From contig JAAYPN010000107.1 of assembly GCA_012519775.1 (NCBI GenBank), positions 1 to 36,816 of the forward strand: a stretch of DNA of 36,816 bases. Direction: 5' to 3'. The translations under genes were made by a program, and so were the position numbers. Source of the stretch: Aeromonadales bacterium. Its GTDB lineage: Bacteria > Pseudomonadota > Gammaproteobacteria > Enterobacterales > Succinivibrionaceae. The notes under the pieces are model-generated. The model did no database searches. It worked only from the letters and a program-made list of their open reading frames with translations, and was not told the DNA's origin. Shown here in pieces: positions 7,215 through 16,707 of this stretch. The stretch's first letter is position 1. Every line of letters starts with the position of its first letter.

Positions 7215-10200
7215 TTAGCCTACGAATACGCGTGCATTTCTAAATAGTCTTACCCATGGGCTATCCTCGCCCCAGTTATCAGGGTGGTATGAGTTGGATA
7301 CTGTTCTCATTACACGCTCTGGATGTGGCATCAGGATAGTGAAACGACCGTCGCTGTTGGTTACAGAAGTGATACCGTTTGGTGAACCATTAGGATTTAA
7401 TGGATACTGCTCGGTAACCTTACCATCGTGATCAATATAGCGAACTGCAATCTGACCAGACTTCTCTAATGCAGCTAAGTGCTCTGCATTCTTGAACTCT
7501 GCGCGACCTTCACCGTGAGATACAACGATTGGTAACTTAGAACCTTCCATACCTGCAAATAGAACTGATGGACTCTTCTGGATTTCTACTTCAACAAAAC
7601 GTGCTTCAAAACGCTCTGATAAATTGGTTACGAAACGTGGCCAGTTATCAGCACCAGGGATCAGAGATGATAATGTTGACATCATCTGACAGCCGTTACA
7701 TACGCCTAATGCGAAGGTGTCTTTACGGTTGAAGAACTTAGAGAACTCATCTGCTGCAACTGAGTTGAACAAAATTGACTTAGCCCAGCCCTCACCAGCA
7801 CCTAAAACGTCACCGTATGAGAAACCACCACATGCTGCAAAGCCCTTGAAGTCGTCTAACTTAACTTTACCGGTTAACACATCTGACATGTGAACATCGA
7901 TACAGTTAAAGCCTGCTCTGTTGAATGCTGCTGCCATTTCGCTCTGAGAGTTCACACCCTGCTCACGTAAAATTGCAATCTTTGGAGCAACACCCTTGCT
8001 GATGTAAGGAGCTGCAACATCCTCGTTGATATCAAATGTAAGATCAGCAAATAAGCCCTTATCATTTGATTCATCCTTAGCATCGAATTCCTGTTTTGCA
8101 CATTGTGGGTTATCACGTAGTGACTGCATCTGATATGTGGTTTCAGCCCAGATCTTTCTGAAGTACTGACGTGGCTCATCAACAATAACATTGCCATCAC
8201 GCTTGAAGACGATTCTGTCATCGCTGCGTAGTGAACCGATCTCAAAGATGCAGTTTGCTAGACCATGACCAGAAAGGATGTTCATGACAGTTTCAGCATC
8301 TTCACGCTTTACCTGTAATACAGCACCGATTTCCTCAGAGAATAGAACTGCTAAATCATCCTCACCTAGGTTGTCAATTGAAACCTGAACACCAGTGTGA
8401 CCTGCAAAGGCCATTTCACAAACAGTAGTGAATAGACCACCGTCTGAAATATCGTGGTATGCAAGCAGTAAATCCTTACGGTTTAAGAACTGTACAGAAT
8501 CGAACAGACCCTTTAGACGTACTGGATGATCAAGATCAGGACACTTGTCACCTAACTGACGATATACCTGAGCTAGTGCTGAACCGCCTAAACGGTTCTG
8601 TCTCTCACCTAAGGTTACATAGATTAAGGTTGAATCGCCCTTATCAGTACGTAACTGAGGAGTTAGAGTCTTTCTGATATCCTCTACGCGTGCAAATGAA
8701 GAAATGATTAGAGACATAGGAGCAGTTACAGTCTTCTGCTTGCCATTCTCTTCCCATGTGGTCTTCATTGACATTGAATCTTTACCAACTGGAACAGTAA
8801 TACCAAGTTCAGGGCAAATCTCCATACCAACAGTCTTAACTGCCTCGAATAGACCAGCATCCTCACCAGGATGACCGTTTGGAGCCATCCAGTTTGCTGA
8901 TAACTTAACGCGCTTTAACTCGCCGATATCAGCTGCTGCAATGTTGGTTACAGCCTCAGCTACAGCAAGACGTGCTGAAGCACCGTGATTTAATAATGCT
9001 ACAGGAGTTCTCTCGCCAACAGCACCTGCCTCACCATGATAGGTATCATATGAAGCTGCAGTCACTGCAACGTCAGCTACAGGAACCTGCCATGGACCTA
9101 CCATCTGATCTCGTGCAACCATACCGGTAACAGATCTGTCGCCGATGGTGATTAAGAAGGTCTTTTCAGCAACTGTAGGTAAACGTAGAACGCGCTCTGC
9201 TGCTTCCTTAACGCTTACACCCTCAAGATTTAGAGCAGGTGATTCCTGCTTTAAGGTCTTAACAACCTTGTGCATACGTGGAGGTTTGCCTAGTAATACA
9301 TCTAATGGAAGATCGATAGGCTTGTTACCAAAATATGTATCCTCAAGAACTACGCGACGCTCTTTAGTTGCCTCACCGATTACTGCATACTGAGCTCTCT
9401 CACGCTTACAGAATGACTCGAATAAATCAAACTTGTCTGCTGCAACAGCAAGAACATAACGCTCCTGTGATTCGTTACACCAGATCTGTAAAGGAGACAT
9501 GCCTGGCTCATCGTTAGGGATCTTACGAAGATCGAAACGACCGCCTACGCCACCGTCAGATACAAGCTCAGGCATAGCATTTGACAGACCACCAGCACCA
9601 ACGTCGTGGATGAACATGATTGGGTTGTTATCACCTAATTCCCAACATGCATCGATAACTTCCTGGCAGCGACGCTGCATCTCTGGGTTACCACGCTGTA
9701 CTGATGCAAAGTCTAGATCTTCTGATGAAGCACCTGAGTTCATTGATGATGCAGCACCACCACCTAAACCGATGTTCATTGCAGGACCGCCTAAAACAAT
9801 AAGCTTTGCACCTGGCTCGATGTGATCTTTAATGATGTGCTCACGACGGATGTTACCCCAGCCACCAGCTAACATAATTGGCTTGTGGTAACCGCGAACC
9901 TCACGACCGTTGAAAGAGGTAACCTCTTCTTCGTATGTTCTAAAGTAACCGCAAAGATTTGGACGACCGAACTCATTGTTGAAGCTTGCACCACCTAATG
10001 GGCCGTCAATCATAATCTGTAGAGCAGAAGCTAAACGACCAGGCTTGCCAAAGTCGTGCTCCCAAGGCTGAACTGCACCAGGAATACGTAGGTTTGATAC
10101 GCTAAAGCCACTGATACCAGCTTTTGGCTTTGAACCAACACCTGTTGCACCCTCATCACGGATTTCGCCGCCAGAACCAGTTGCAGCACCAGGAAATGGA

Positions 10201-11108
10201 GAAATTGCTGTTGGGTGGTTGTGAGTCTCAACCTTCATTAGGATAGGCATATCCTCTTCGTGGTATGCCCACTCGTGATTTGGATTAGGGAAGAATCTGC
10301 CAGCCTTTGAACCTTCCATTACAGCTGCATTATCTTTGTATGCTGATAATACATAATCGCCGTTTGTGGTGAAGGTGTTACGGATCATGCCAAACAGTGA
10401 CTTGTCCTTCATCTCTCCATCGATATTCCAATCTGCGTTGAATACCTTGTGACGGCAGTGCTCTGAGTTCATCTGAGCGAACATGTAAAGTTCGATATCG
10501 GTAGGATCACGACCAATACCCTTGAAGCTTTCTAGTAAGTACTCCATCTCAGGCTCTGAAAGAGCTAAACCTAATTCTACGTTAGCTACCTTTAATGCTT
10601 CTATACCACCTGTGGTTAAAGCTACAGTCTTGTATGGCTTTGGAGTCTGCTTTTCAAATAAGGCTGCACCATCTTCTAATGAGAATAAAACATTCTCCAT
10701 CATGCGATCGTGAATTAAAGCGCAAACCTTCTGCTTTTCATCTTCTGTAAATTTAGCGCCGTCTTTTACGATGTAGTAAGCTACGCCACGCTCAATTCTT
10801 AAAATCTTGGTTAAACCGCAGTTTTTAGCGATATCAGTTGCCTTTGAAGCCCAAGGAGAAATTGTTCCTACACGAGGAATTACAAAGAACAACTCGCCTT
10901 CATCCTTAGTCTCAGCTTTTGAAGGACCGTAGCTTAAGATCTTCTTTAAAACTGACTGTTCATCTGAAGTTAAAGCCTCTTTTGTATCTACTAAATGTAC
11001 AAAATGGGTGCTAATTGAACTTACCTTGATGCCTTCATTTCCTAAAGCTTTTGTGATTTTATCCAATCTAAAAGTGGAAACGGCTGGAGAACCTAGAATG
11101 ATATCCAT
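7215..11108 (-). CDS. purL: Phosphoribosylformylglycinamidine synthase (long, single-chain PurL)
   Basis: 1297 aa, almost the E. coli length (1295). It catalyses the fourth step of purine synthesis: FGAR, glutamine and ATP give FGAM. The N-terminal PurS-like part is followed by two AIR-synthase-like halves ([31 protein letters not shown]) and a C-terminal class I glutamine amidotransferase with nucleophile Cys1137 in LGVCNGCQM and the His1262-Glu1264 pair in PHPE. All catalytic motifs are intact. It is a single-gene unit with its own terminator and a palindrome in its upstream region. No other purine gene is in the window. Confidence 0.98.
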   Translation of the reverse strand: MDIILGSPAVSTFRLDKITKALGNEGIKVSSISTHFVHLVDTKEALTSDEQSVLKKILSYGPSKAETKDEGELFFVIPRVGTISPWASKATDIAKNCGLTKILRIERGVAYYIVKDGAKFTEDEKQKVCALIHDRMMENVLFSLEDGAALFEKQTPKPYKTVALTTGGIEALKVANVELGLALSEPEMEYLLESFKGIGRDPTDIELYMFAQMNSEHCRHKVFNADWNIDGEMKDKSLFGMIRNTFTTNGDYVLSAYKDNAAVMEGSKAGRFFPNPNHEWAYHEEDMPILMKVETHNHPTAISPFPGAATGSGGEIRDEGATGVGSKPKAGISGFSVSNLRIPGAVQPWEHDFGKPGRLASALQIMIDGPLGGASFNNEFGRPNLCGYFRTYEEEVTSFNGREVRGYHKPIMLAGGWGNIRREHIIKDHIEPGAKLIVLGGPAMNIGLGGGAASSMNSGASSEDLDFASVQRGNPEMQRRCQEVIDACWELGDNNPIMFIHDVGAGGLSNAMPELVSDGGVGGRFDLRKIPNDEPGMSPLQIWCNESQERYVLAVAADKFDLFESFCKRERAQYAVIGEATKERRVVLEDTYFGNKPIDLPLDVLLGKPPRMHKVVKTLKQESPALNLEGVSVKEAAERVLRLPTVAEKTFLITIGDRSVTGMVARDQMVGPWQVPVADVAVTAASYDTYHGEAGAVGERTPVALLNHGASARLAVAEAVTNIAAADIGELKRVKLSANWMAPNGHPGEDAGLFEAVKTVGMEICPELGITVPVGKDSMSMKTTWEENGKQKTVTAPMSLIISSFARVEDIRKTLTPQLRTDKGDSTLIYVTLGERQNRLGGSALAQVYRQLGDKCPDLDHPVRLKGLFDSVQFLNRKDLLLAYHDISDGGLFTTVCEMAFAGHTGVQVSIDNLGEDDLAVLFSEEIGAVLQVKREDAETVMNILSGHGLANCIFEIGSLRSDDRIVFKRDGNVIVDEPRQYFRKIWAETTYQMQSLRDNPQCAKQEFDAKDESNDKGLFADLTFDINEDVAAPYISKGVAPKIAILREQGVNSQSEMAAAFNRAGFNCIDVHMSDVLTGKVKLDDFKGFAACGGFSYGDVLGAGEGWAKSILFNSVAADEFSKFFNRKDTFALGVCNGCQMMSTLSSLIPGADNWPRFVTNLSERFEARFVEVEIQKSPSVLFAGMEGSKLPIVVSHGEGRAEFKNAEHLAALEKSGQIAVRYIDHDGKVTEQYPLNPNGSPNGITSVTNSDGRFTILMPHPERVMRTVSNSYHPDNWGEDSPWVRLFRNARVFVG

Positions 11109-11184
11109 CAGAATTGTTCCTGTATAATCTAACTGATATGTAATGTAATCAATTTTTATCCATTAAAATACGATAAAAATTCGG

Positions 11185-11199
11185 GTGCTATTTTAGCAC
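11185..11199. promoter_or_regulatory. Palindrome GTGCTATTTTAGCAC upstream of purL
   Basis: GTGCTA and TAGCAC are perfect inverted arms with a 3-base centre. On the minus strand the palindrome contains TGCTAAAAT, an extended -10-like element, so it could be an operator overlapping the purL promoter. It does not resemble the known PurR box. Confidence 0.4.
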
Positions 11200-11396
11200 A
11201 GAGTTGACAATTATTTGCATTTGTATAGCTTTTGGGCATGAATATTATCCTTAAATTTTTCAGAAAAGTTTATTTTCAAAAATTGCATAATCTATTAACT
11301 TCTTATAAAAAATATGAGTTACTTTTTAACCTGTTTCTATAGTCTGTGAAAGATAAGCAGTTATTCTCATAAAGCTCAATCCTTTATGCAAAAAGT

Positions 11397-11405
11397 TGCT
11401 ATAAT
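11397..11405 (+). promoter_or_regulatory. Extended -10 promoter of the 46-codon ORF
   Basis: TGCTATAAT combines a perfect TATAAT (11400-11405) with the TGN extension. No good -35 hexamer is present, as is common for extended -10 promoters. The start would be near 11412, leaving about 15 leader bases that carry GGAGGG. Confidence 0.6.
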
Positions 11406-11426
11406 ATCGATGTCGGAGGGTCCAAA

Positions 11427-11567
11427 TTGAAAAAATCAACTCGCTTAACTCATAATACTACTGCAAGCAGACGTTCTCGAATTCGTCTGCAGTACATCAA
11501 GAACGCCCGCGCTCGTCGCCAGGCACGCCATGAAGTTTTCTTTATCCAGGAAAAGTCAGACTCATAA
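11427..11567 (+). CDS. Small Arg-rich protein, 46 aa, unknown function
   Basis: I do not recognise this protein. It begins with TTG at 11427, 6 bases after a strong GGAGGG ribosome-binding site, and ends with TAA at 11565. It has 9 Arg and 4 Lys, concentrated in a central run (ASRRSRIRLQYIKNARARRQ), and a less basic C-terminus containing VFFIQEKSDS. There is no signal peptide, membrane segment or Cys. Most Arg codons are CGT or CGC. A promoter with TGCTATAAT lies just upstream. The stop is 3 bases before the sigma-54 promoter of fliS. The composition suggests RNA, DNA or ribosome binding, but this is inference. The alternative is a translated leader. Confidence 0.6.
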   Translation: MKKSTRLTHNTTASRRSRIRLQYIKNARARRQARHEVFFIQEKSDS

Positions 11568-11570
11568 ATT

Positions 11571-11587
11571 TCGGCACTCTTCTTGCA
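11571..11587 (+). promoter_or_regulatory. Sigma-54 promoter of the fliS operon
   Basis: TCGGCACTCTTCTTGCA has GG-N10-GC spacing with intact GGCAC and TTGCA. Transcription would start near 11598, about 63 bases before fliS. Confidence 0.75.
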
Positions 11588-11660
11588 TATATTATAAAAA
11601 TACCTGTAAGTGGCAAATTAATGCCGTTTATAGAAAGGTTTTAATAGCAAGGAGAGATAT

Positions 11661-12128
11661 ATGTACGGCCGTAACCTAAAAGCCTACCAAAAGACTAATG
11701 TCACTGCTGAGATATCGGTAGCTGATCCTTATTACGTAACCAAGTTACTCTACCAGGGCCTGTTTGAGCGTTTAGCTCAAGCAAAAGGTGCCATTGAACG
11801 TGGAGATCTGGCTTTAAAATCTAAAAAACTATCCTCTGCAACTGCAATTTTAGAAATTCTTAGGAGCACACTCGACTTTTCGAAAAGTCAGACTATAGCT
11901 CAAAGTCTTTTTGACTTATACTCATACATGATTGATCAGGTGGCAGATGCTTCTATCAGTTTAATCACGCAGCCTCTTGATAACGCACTACGAGCTCTTA
12001 TGCCAATCAAAAAAGCCTGGGATTCAATTCCTGTAGAAGCTCAGAGAGAGGCAAGTGCAATGCGTACACAGGAACAACTAGATATTGATTTAAGTCATGA
12101 CGCCCATATGGCGCATGGAGCAATTTAA
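11661..12128 (+). CDS. fliS: Flagellar export chaperone FliS
   Basis: 155 aa, slightly longer than the usual 125-140. The N-terminal motif YGRNLKAYQKTNV and the following LLYQGLFERLAQAKGAIERGDLALKSKKLSSA are characteristic of FliS, an all-helical cytoplasmic chaperone that binds the C-terminal helices of flagellin and prevents premature polymerisation. The mid-protein SLFDLYSYMIDQVADASI fits the family helix. AAGGAGAG lies upstream of the ATG and a sigma-54 promoter precedes it. The tail beyond about 135 is polar. It heads a three-gene operon with a FliT-like gene and a Maf gene. No flagellin or fliD gene is visible in the window. Confidence 0.9.
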   Translation: MYGRNLKAYQKTNVTAEISVADPYYVTKLLYQGLFERLAQAKGAIERGDLALKSKKLSSATAILEILRSTLDFSKSQTIAQSLFDLYSYMIDQVADASISLITQPLDNALRALMPIKKAWDSIPVEAQREASAMRTQEQLDIDLSHDAHMAHGAI

Positions 12129-12138
12129 AGGTATTTCT

Positions 12139-12492
12139 ATGCAATTAGACGAAATCATAAGAAAAATCACCGAAGCAGAAAATGCTTTATCTCATGAATT
12201 ATCAAGAGACGATTTAGGTTTATCGCAGGATTACTCGGAAATTGCACAGAATTATTTAAAAGAACTCGTCGCTCTAAAGGATTCTCTTCAGGGCGATGAG
12301 CTAATCAAAGCTCAGGAATTTGCCAAAGCCTATGCCGAGCACATCAAATCTCAGGTAAAGTTCCTGGCTCAAAAACGCGAAGAAGTAGGCCTGCAATACA
12401 GAAACGTACGTGGCAAGCACGTGGTGAGTAACAAGTACGTGCAATTCAAATACGATTCACCTGTAAAAACTAACAATATCGATAAGGCTTAG
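12139..12492 (+). CDS. FliT/FlaI-like small flagellar protein (putative)
   Basis: 117 aa from the ATG at 12139, preferred because AAAGG lies 8 to 12 bases upstream; an ATG at 12097 would overlap fliS by 32 bases. The protein is almost entirely helical and charged (LDEIIRKITEAENALSHELS, then AKAYAEHIKSQVKFLAQKRE), without membrane segments. Position just after fliS is where Vibrio has FlaI and enterics have FliT, chaperones of the filament cap protein FliD. I cannot confirm homology from sequence alone, so the name rests mainly on context. Two bases separate its stop from the Maf gene, so translational coupling is likely. Confidence 0.55.
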   Translation: MQLDEIIRKITEAENALSHELSRDDLGLSQDYSEIAQNYLKELVALKDSLQGDELIKAQEFAKAYAEHIKSQVKFLAQKREEVGLQYRNVRGKHVVSNKYVQFKYDSPVKTNNIDKA

Positions 12493-12494
12493 CT

Positions 12495-14762
12495 ATGACT
12501 TCTACAAACACAACAAAGAACCTAATTACCGATGAGAGTGCTCTTGACACACTTGCCTCAAAAATAGGTGGACTTGACGAAAAGGATTTTGCTCAAATCA
12601 ATGAACTTTCCGAACTGCAAAAGCAGATGAGCGATTTTCTGATTGAACGATTCCAGAACAATATCGAAGCCTTTAAAAAGTACATGCCGAATATTGCCAA
12701 GACCTTTGCGCACTATACGCCAAAGAAAACTATGGAATTCTTCTGCATGCCAAATGGCATTCCTAATCTTATCTTCATCGAAAACAACGATATTCTTTAT
12801 AAGACTTTTGATCCTTTTGCGCTTTGCAAAGCACAGGTTGACAGTATTTTAAATAAAGACTGTATTCTGCAGACTCACTACAACCATGAGTATGATCCAT
12901 ACGGTCAGATCCACTTTAAGTACTTAAATCAGGTCGTCTGTATCGATGAGTCTTTCAAAAGAGACAGCTCTCTTAGTGCAGCTCAGTTAGGATCAATTGC
13001 AAACTGCGTAATGGTAGGCATTGGTTTAGGTTATCAGCTTGCAAATCTTTATGAAAAGATTGAAATTGCCAATCTGATTATCGTAGAGCCAAATCTTGAT
13101 ATGTTCTTTGCCTCATTACATGCTTTTGACTGGGCAAATCTACTTGCATTCTTATTTGAAAATAACTATGGCATCCATCTGATGCTAGGTCAGAAGCCAG
13201 AACAGTTCTACCTTGATATGGAATCATTCTATACAACACATGGCAGATTCCTGAGCGGCACCTGGCTAGGTTATGTGCACTATTCTTCAAAAGAAATCAA
13301 AGATATCTGCGATATTCTTATGAAGGATTTCAATACTGTGCACTCCGCTTTAGGTTTCTTTGATGATCACCTGTTTGGTACTAGCCACGCATGTAACGCT
13401 ATCTTAAATAAGAAAGCATTTGTGCAGCGTGAGCCTCAGATGCTAAACAAGTTTAAAAATGTTCCTGTATTTGTTATAGGTTCAGGTCCATCTTTAGATC
13501 ACGATATTCCTTTTATCCGAAAGAATCAGGATAAGGCAATTATCATTGCCTGCGGTACAGCTGTAGATACTCTATACCACGCAGGTATAAAACCTGATAT
13601 CTATGCATGTACCGAAAGAACACCTCAAATCAGAGATGCTCTTGATGTAATCCCTGATAAGAATTTCTTTGATGACATCATCCTGATGTCAGGTGATGTG
13701 GTTCATCCAAGAACAACTGAGTTATTTAAACACACAGCAATTTTCGGTAAGCCAGACGAACCATTCTATTTATATGCAGCTGCTCACTTTAGTGAGATAA
13801 AGGCGGTGCAACCTGTACAGCTTATGAACCCATTTGTAGGTAACATGGGTGTGTCAGGTGCAATTTATTTAGGGTTTGAGAATTTATTCTTCTTCGGTCT
13901 TGATAACGGTAAGATGGTGGGTACAAACAACATCCACTCTGTTTACACCTCACTATATACCAACTGCAATAAGGAACTGGCAGGACACGGAAACTACAAG
14001 ACAGGTAAGCTTGTAGAAGGTAACTTTGGCGGTCAGTGCGAGACTAACTACTTCTTTAACCTATCCTGCAGAAACATGGACTTCGTAATCGAGCAGGCGA
14101 CTCTTAAGAATAAAAACTTAAAGTGCACAAACTGCTCTAACGGCTCTAAGATCCCTCATGCAAAACCAGTTCATTCAGAAGATCTAAATTTTGAAAAACT
14201 CAAAAATGTTGATAAAGACGCTTTTAAAGACTTCATGTATAACAAGAAGACCAAAGTGCTTGAGACTATTGATGAGGAAAAACTACAGACCATCTTCATG
14301 CCTGACGCCTTTAATAAGGTTGTAGATTACATCAGTTCAGAACTTGCAAAACCTGTAACAACCCGTGTTGAGGGAATTCAGGTATTAGAATCTGTATCTG
14401 AGAAACTCGCCTTCTTCAAGAAGAGTCCTGATACCTATTACTATGCTGATGCTGTTGAGGGTTCTTTACAGACCATCTTTATCATGGCCTCACGTATTTT
14501 ATACAATACTAGCGATGTGGAAGAATGTATTGCCCATTACAATAAGATCATAGCAGTATGCCTAGACTTCCTTGATGAGTCTAAGTCACTCTTCAAGCAT
14601 ATCCCAGATTATGTAATGTGGGATCATAAGAAGTACCATCCAAATGGTGTTGTAGGTATCGATTACCCTTCAACTAAGGCAACTCCATTCCCTAAGTATG
14701 CTACTGTTAAGAGTATAGATTTTGATGATCCACAAAAGGTCTTTGAAAAGAGATATGAGTAA
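12495..14762 (+). CDS. Motility accessory factor (Maf), flagellin glycosyltransferase-type, DUF115
   Basis: 755 aa. The central domain from about residue 324 has the Maf/DUF115 signature VFVIGSGPSLDHDIPFI, then IIIACGTAVDTLYHAGIKPD and FVGNMGVSGAIYLGF. Maf proteins of Aeromonas, Campylobacter and Helicobacter are needed to transfer nonulosonic acids such as pseudaminic acid onto flagellin in the cytoplasm. The N-terminal 300 residues and helical C-terminus match the long Maf layout. Two bases separate it from the FliT-like gene, all under one sigma-54 promoter, so modification is timed with filament assembly. No sugar-biosynthesis genes are present here, so they must lie elsewhere. A bidirectional terminator follows. 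Confidence 0.85.
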   Translation: MTSTNTTKNLITDESALDTLASKIGGLDEKDFAQINELSELQKQMSDFLIERFQNNIEAFKKYMPNIAKTFAHYTPKKTMEFFCMPNGIPNLIFIENNDILYKTFDPFALCKAQVDSILNKDCILQTHYNHEYDPYGQIHFKYLNQVVCIDESFKRDSSLSAAQLGSIANCVMVGIGLGYQLANLYEKIEIANLIIVEPNLDMFFASLHAFDWANLLAFLFENNYGIHLMLGQKPEQFYLDMESFYTTHGRFLSGTWLGYVHYSSKEIKDICDILMKDFNTVHSALGFFDDHLFGTSHACNAILNKKAFVQREPQMLNKFKNVPVFVIGSGPSLDHDIPFIRKNQDKAIIIACGTAVDTLYHAGIKPDIYACTERTPQIRDALDVIPDKNFFDDIILMSGDVVHPRTTELFKHTAIFGKPDEPFYLYAAAHFSEIKAVQPVQLMNPFVGNMGVSGAIYLGFENLFFFGLDNGKMVGTNNIHSVYTSLYTNCNKELAGHGNYKTGKLVEGNFGGQCETNYFFNLSCRNMDFVIEQATLKNKNLKCTNCSNGSKIPHAKPVHSEDLNFEKLKNVDKDAFKDFMYNKKTKVLETIDEEKLQTIFMPDAFNKVVDYISSELAKPVTTRVEGIQVLESVSEKLAFFKKSPDTYYYADAVEGSLQTIFIMASRILYNTSDVEECIAHYNKIIAVCLDFLDESKSLFKHIPDYVMWDHKKYHPNGVVGIDYPSTKATPFPKYATVKSIDFDDPQKVFEKRYE

Positions 14763-14796
14763 GAGAGCATAATGCTCTTTTGATGCTTTAGTGCAA

Positions 14797-14823
14797 AAAG
14801 CCTGATTTAAAATCAGGCTTTTA
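14797..14823. terminator. Bidirectional terminator between maf and der
   Basis: AAAAGCCTGAT (14797-14807) and ATCAGGCTTTT (14813-14823) form an 11-bp stem with U-runs on both strands. It lies between convergent genes and serves both. A smaller hairpin (GAGAGCAT with ATGCTCTT) sits just after the maf stop. Confidence 0.85.
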
Positions 14824-14842
14824 TGTTTATATAGAAATTAGA

Positions 14843-16606
14843 TTACTTCTTTTTAGGAGCCTTTTTTGCACCTAATTTAGAATCATCCTTTTTCTTAGGA
14901 CGCTTTGACAGTACTAAACCAGTACCATCCTTTCTAGCCTGAGCAATTGCTTTACGCTCTTCTTTATTTTGGCTGCTTGCTGATTTTGCCCTCATTCTCT
15001 CATTAGCCTTCTGACGTCTTTCAGCTCTCATCTGAGACTGAGTCTGACGCTTCTGAGCTGGCTTCTCATCAGCAAATGGATTCTCACCTTCCTTAAAGTC
15101 GATAATTACAGGTGACCCCATGATGTTTAAAGATTTACGGTAGCAATTGATAATGTATCTCTTATAGGCATCTGGTACTTTTGATACCTTGTTGCCGTGA
15201 ATAATGATACGTGGAGGATTGTAACCACCTGCGTGAGCAAACTTAAGCTTAATACGTCTGCCACCTGAAATTGGTGGTTCGTGCTCTTCAACTGCTGCTC
15301 TTAGAATTCTGTTTAATAATGATGCGCTGTGACGAGTGGTAGCACTTGCATAAGCCTCATCAATTGAATCAAACAGGTTACCAACACCAGTGCCATGCAG
15401 AGCAGAGATAAAGTGTACTCTAGCAAAGTCCACGAAACCCAGACGGGCATTTAACTCAAGCTTAATCTCATCTTTTACTGAAACATCAAGTCCGTCCCAC
15501 TTGTTAACAGCAATAACAAGAGATCTGCCTGACTCAAGAATGAAGCCAAGAAGTGACAGATCCTGATCGGTTACATGTGATCTTGCATCGATAACAAGTA
15601 ATGCCACGTTACAGTCTTCAATTGCCTTTAAAGTCTTAACAATTGAGAATTTCTCGATTGCTTCACTAACCTTACGGCGCTTGCGAACACCTGCTGTATC
15701 AATAACGATATATTTCTTATCGCCACGCTCTAATGGAATATAGATTGAATCACGGGTAGTACCAGGATGATCTGCTACAATCACACGCTCTTCACCTAAT
15801 AATTTGTTGGTTAATGTAGATTTACCTACGTTTGGCTTACCAACAATTGCAAGCTTGATTGGTAAATCGGCAAATGGAACATTACGGCTGTCTTCGCCCT
15901 TATTGTCCACATCTTCGCCCTTTTGACGTGCACGAGCTTTTTCCTTGTGCTCATACCAGTCAAAGCCTCCGCCTACCATGTCAACAGGAACGTTCTCTAA
16001 GAACTGATAGCCCTCTTCCCATTGAGCAAGCTCTTCTTCATGAGCGATTCTTTCGCGCTCTTCAAGCTCTTCTACAGATAAATCGCAATCTAGAGGACCT
16101 TCCTCACGAAGTAATGGAGCAATAACGTCTTCTAAAACGTTGTTAACACCACGACCATGAACGATAGCTGTAGGATAAACCTCACCTAAACCTAGTGCAT
16201 AGAATTCAGCACCAGCAGTTTCTGGATCAAGGCCATCCACCTTATTTGCAATAACGGCGCACTTTTTACCAGCACGACGAATATAATCTGCTACATGATA
16301 GTCGCCAGGTAAAATACCTGCTCTTGCGTCTAACATGAATAAAACCAGGTCACACTCATCAATAGCCAGAAGTGCCTGATTGGTCATTCTTGAGGTAACT
16401 TCCTCAGGCTGGTTGGTTGCATCCTCTGCAATACCGCCAGTATCGATAATTACGAACTCGCGACCTTCATATAAGGCGCGGCCATACTTTCTATCTCGAG
16501 TCAGTCCAGGGAAATCTGCAACAAGTGCATCTCTAGTCTTAGTAAGTCTATTGAAGAAAGTAGATTTACCAACGTTAGGGCAACCTACTAATGCAACAAC
16601 TTTCAT
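14843..16606 (-). CDS. der: Ribosome assembly GTPase Der (EngA)
   Basis: 587 aa, about 95 longer than E. coli Der. Two tandem GTPase domains are intact: G1 motifs GCPNVGKST (8-16) and GKPNVGKST (256-264), G3 DTGG and DTAG, and G4 NKVD and NKWD. The KH-like domain follows (about 420-515). Der is an essential factor in 50S subunit maturation. The extra length lies in an acidic inter-domain linker (about 172-248, rich in Glu, with [10 protein letters not shown]) and a Lys/Arg/Gln-rich C-terminal tail (about 520-587, ending AKKAPKKK). It is the last gene of the rlmN-to-der operon, as in E. coli. Confidence 0.97.
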   Translation of the reverse strand: MKVVALVGCPNVGKSTFFNRLTKTRDALVADFPGLTRDRKYGRALYEGREFVIIDTGGIAEDATNQPEEVTSRMTNQALLAIDECDLVLFMLDARAGILPGDYHVADYIRRAGKKCAVIANKVDGLDPETAGAEFYALGLGEVYPTAIVHGRGVNNVLEDVIAPLLREEGPLDCDLSVEELEERERIAHEEELAQWEEGYQFLENVPVDMVGGGFDWYEHKEKARARQKGEDVDNKGEDSRNVPFADLPIKLAIVGKPNVGKSTLTNKLLGEERVIVADHPGTTRDSIYIPLERGDKKYIVIDTAGVRKRRKVSEAIEKFSIVKTLKAIEDCNVALLVIDARSHVTDQDLSLLGFILESGRSLVIAVNKWDGLDVSVKDEIKLELNARLGFVDFARVHFISALHGTGVGNLFDSIDEAYASATTRHSASLLNRILRAAVEEHEPPISGGRRIKLKFAHAGGYNPPRIIIHGNKVSKVPDAYKRYIINCYRKSLNIMGSPVIIDFKEGENPFADEKPAQKRQTQSQMRAERRQKANERMRAKSASSQNKEERKAIAQARKDGTGLVLSKRPKKKDDSKLGAKKAPKKK

Positions 16607-16641
16607 TTAATATCCTTGTAAGATTGGCTTACTATTAACAC

Positions 16642-16705
16642 GCAAAGGGGATCACTCCCCCTTTGCTTAATTAAAAATTAGAAAGATCATGCCGTTTCAC
16701 AACGG
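16642..16705 (-). other. Two hairpins in the bamB-der spacer
   Basis: Just after the bamB stop, CCGTT-GTGA-AACGG (minus strand, 16705-16692) forms a 5-bp stem closed by a GNRA tetraloop. A second, GC-rich hairpin pairs GCAAAGGGG (16642-16650) with CCCCTTTGC (16658-16666). Neither is followed by a U-tract, so they look like mRNA-processing or stabilising elements rather than terminators. Confidence 0.5.
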
Positions 16706-16707
16706 TA

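Larger units (their letters stand above)
11109..11426. other. Intergenic region between purL and the 46-codon ORF
   Basis: These 318 bases hold the divergent control regions of purL (minus) and the small ORF (plus). I see no further reading frame. A perfect interrupted palindrome at 11185-11199 and an extended -10 promoter at 11397-11405 are the identifiable elements. Confidence 0.6.

Noticed and set aside
9145-9825. Several 80-110 codon plus-strand frames inside purL
   Set aside because: All are antisense to intact PurL motifs and their composition is what reverse-strand reading of a conserved gene gives.
12097-12138. Upstream ATG for the FliT-like gene
   Set aside because: It would overlap fliS by 32 bases and has no ribosome-binding site, whereas the ATG at 12139 does.
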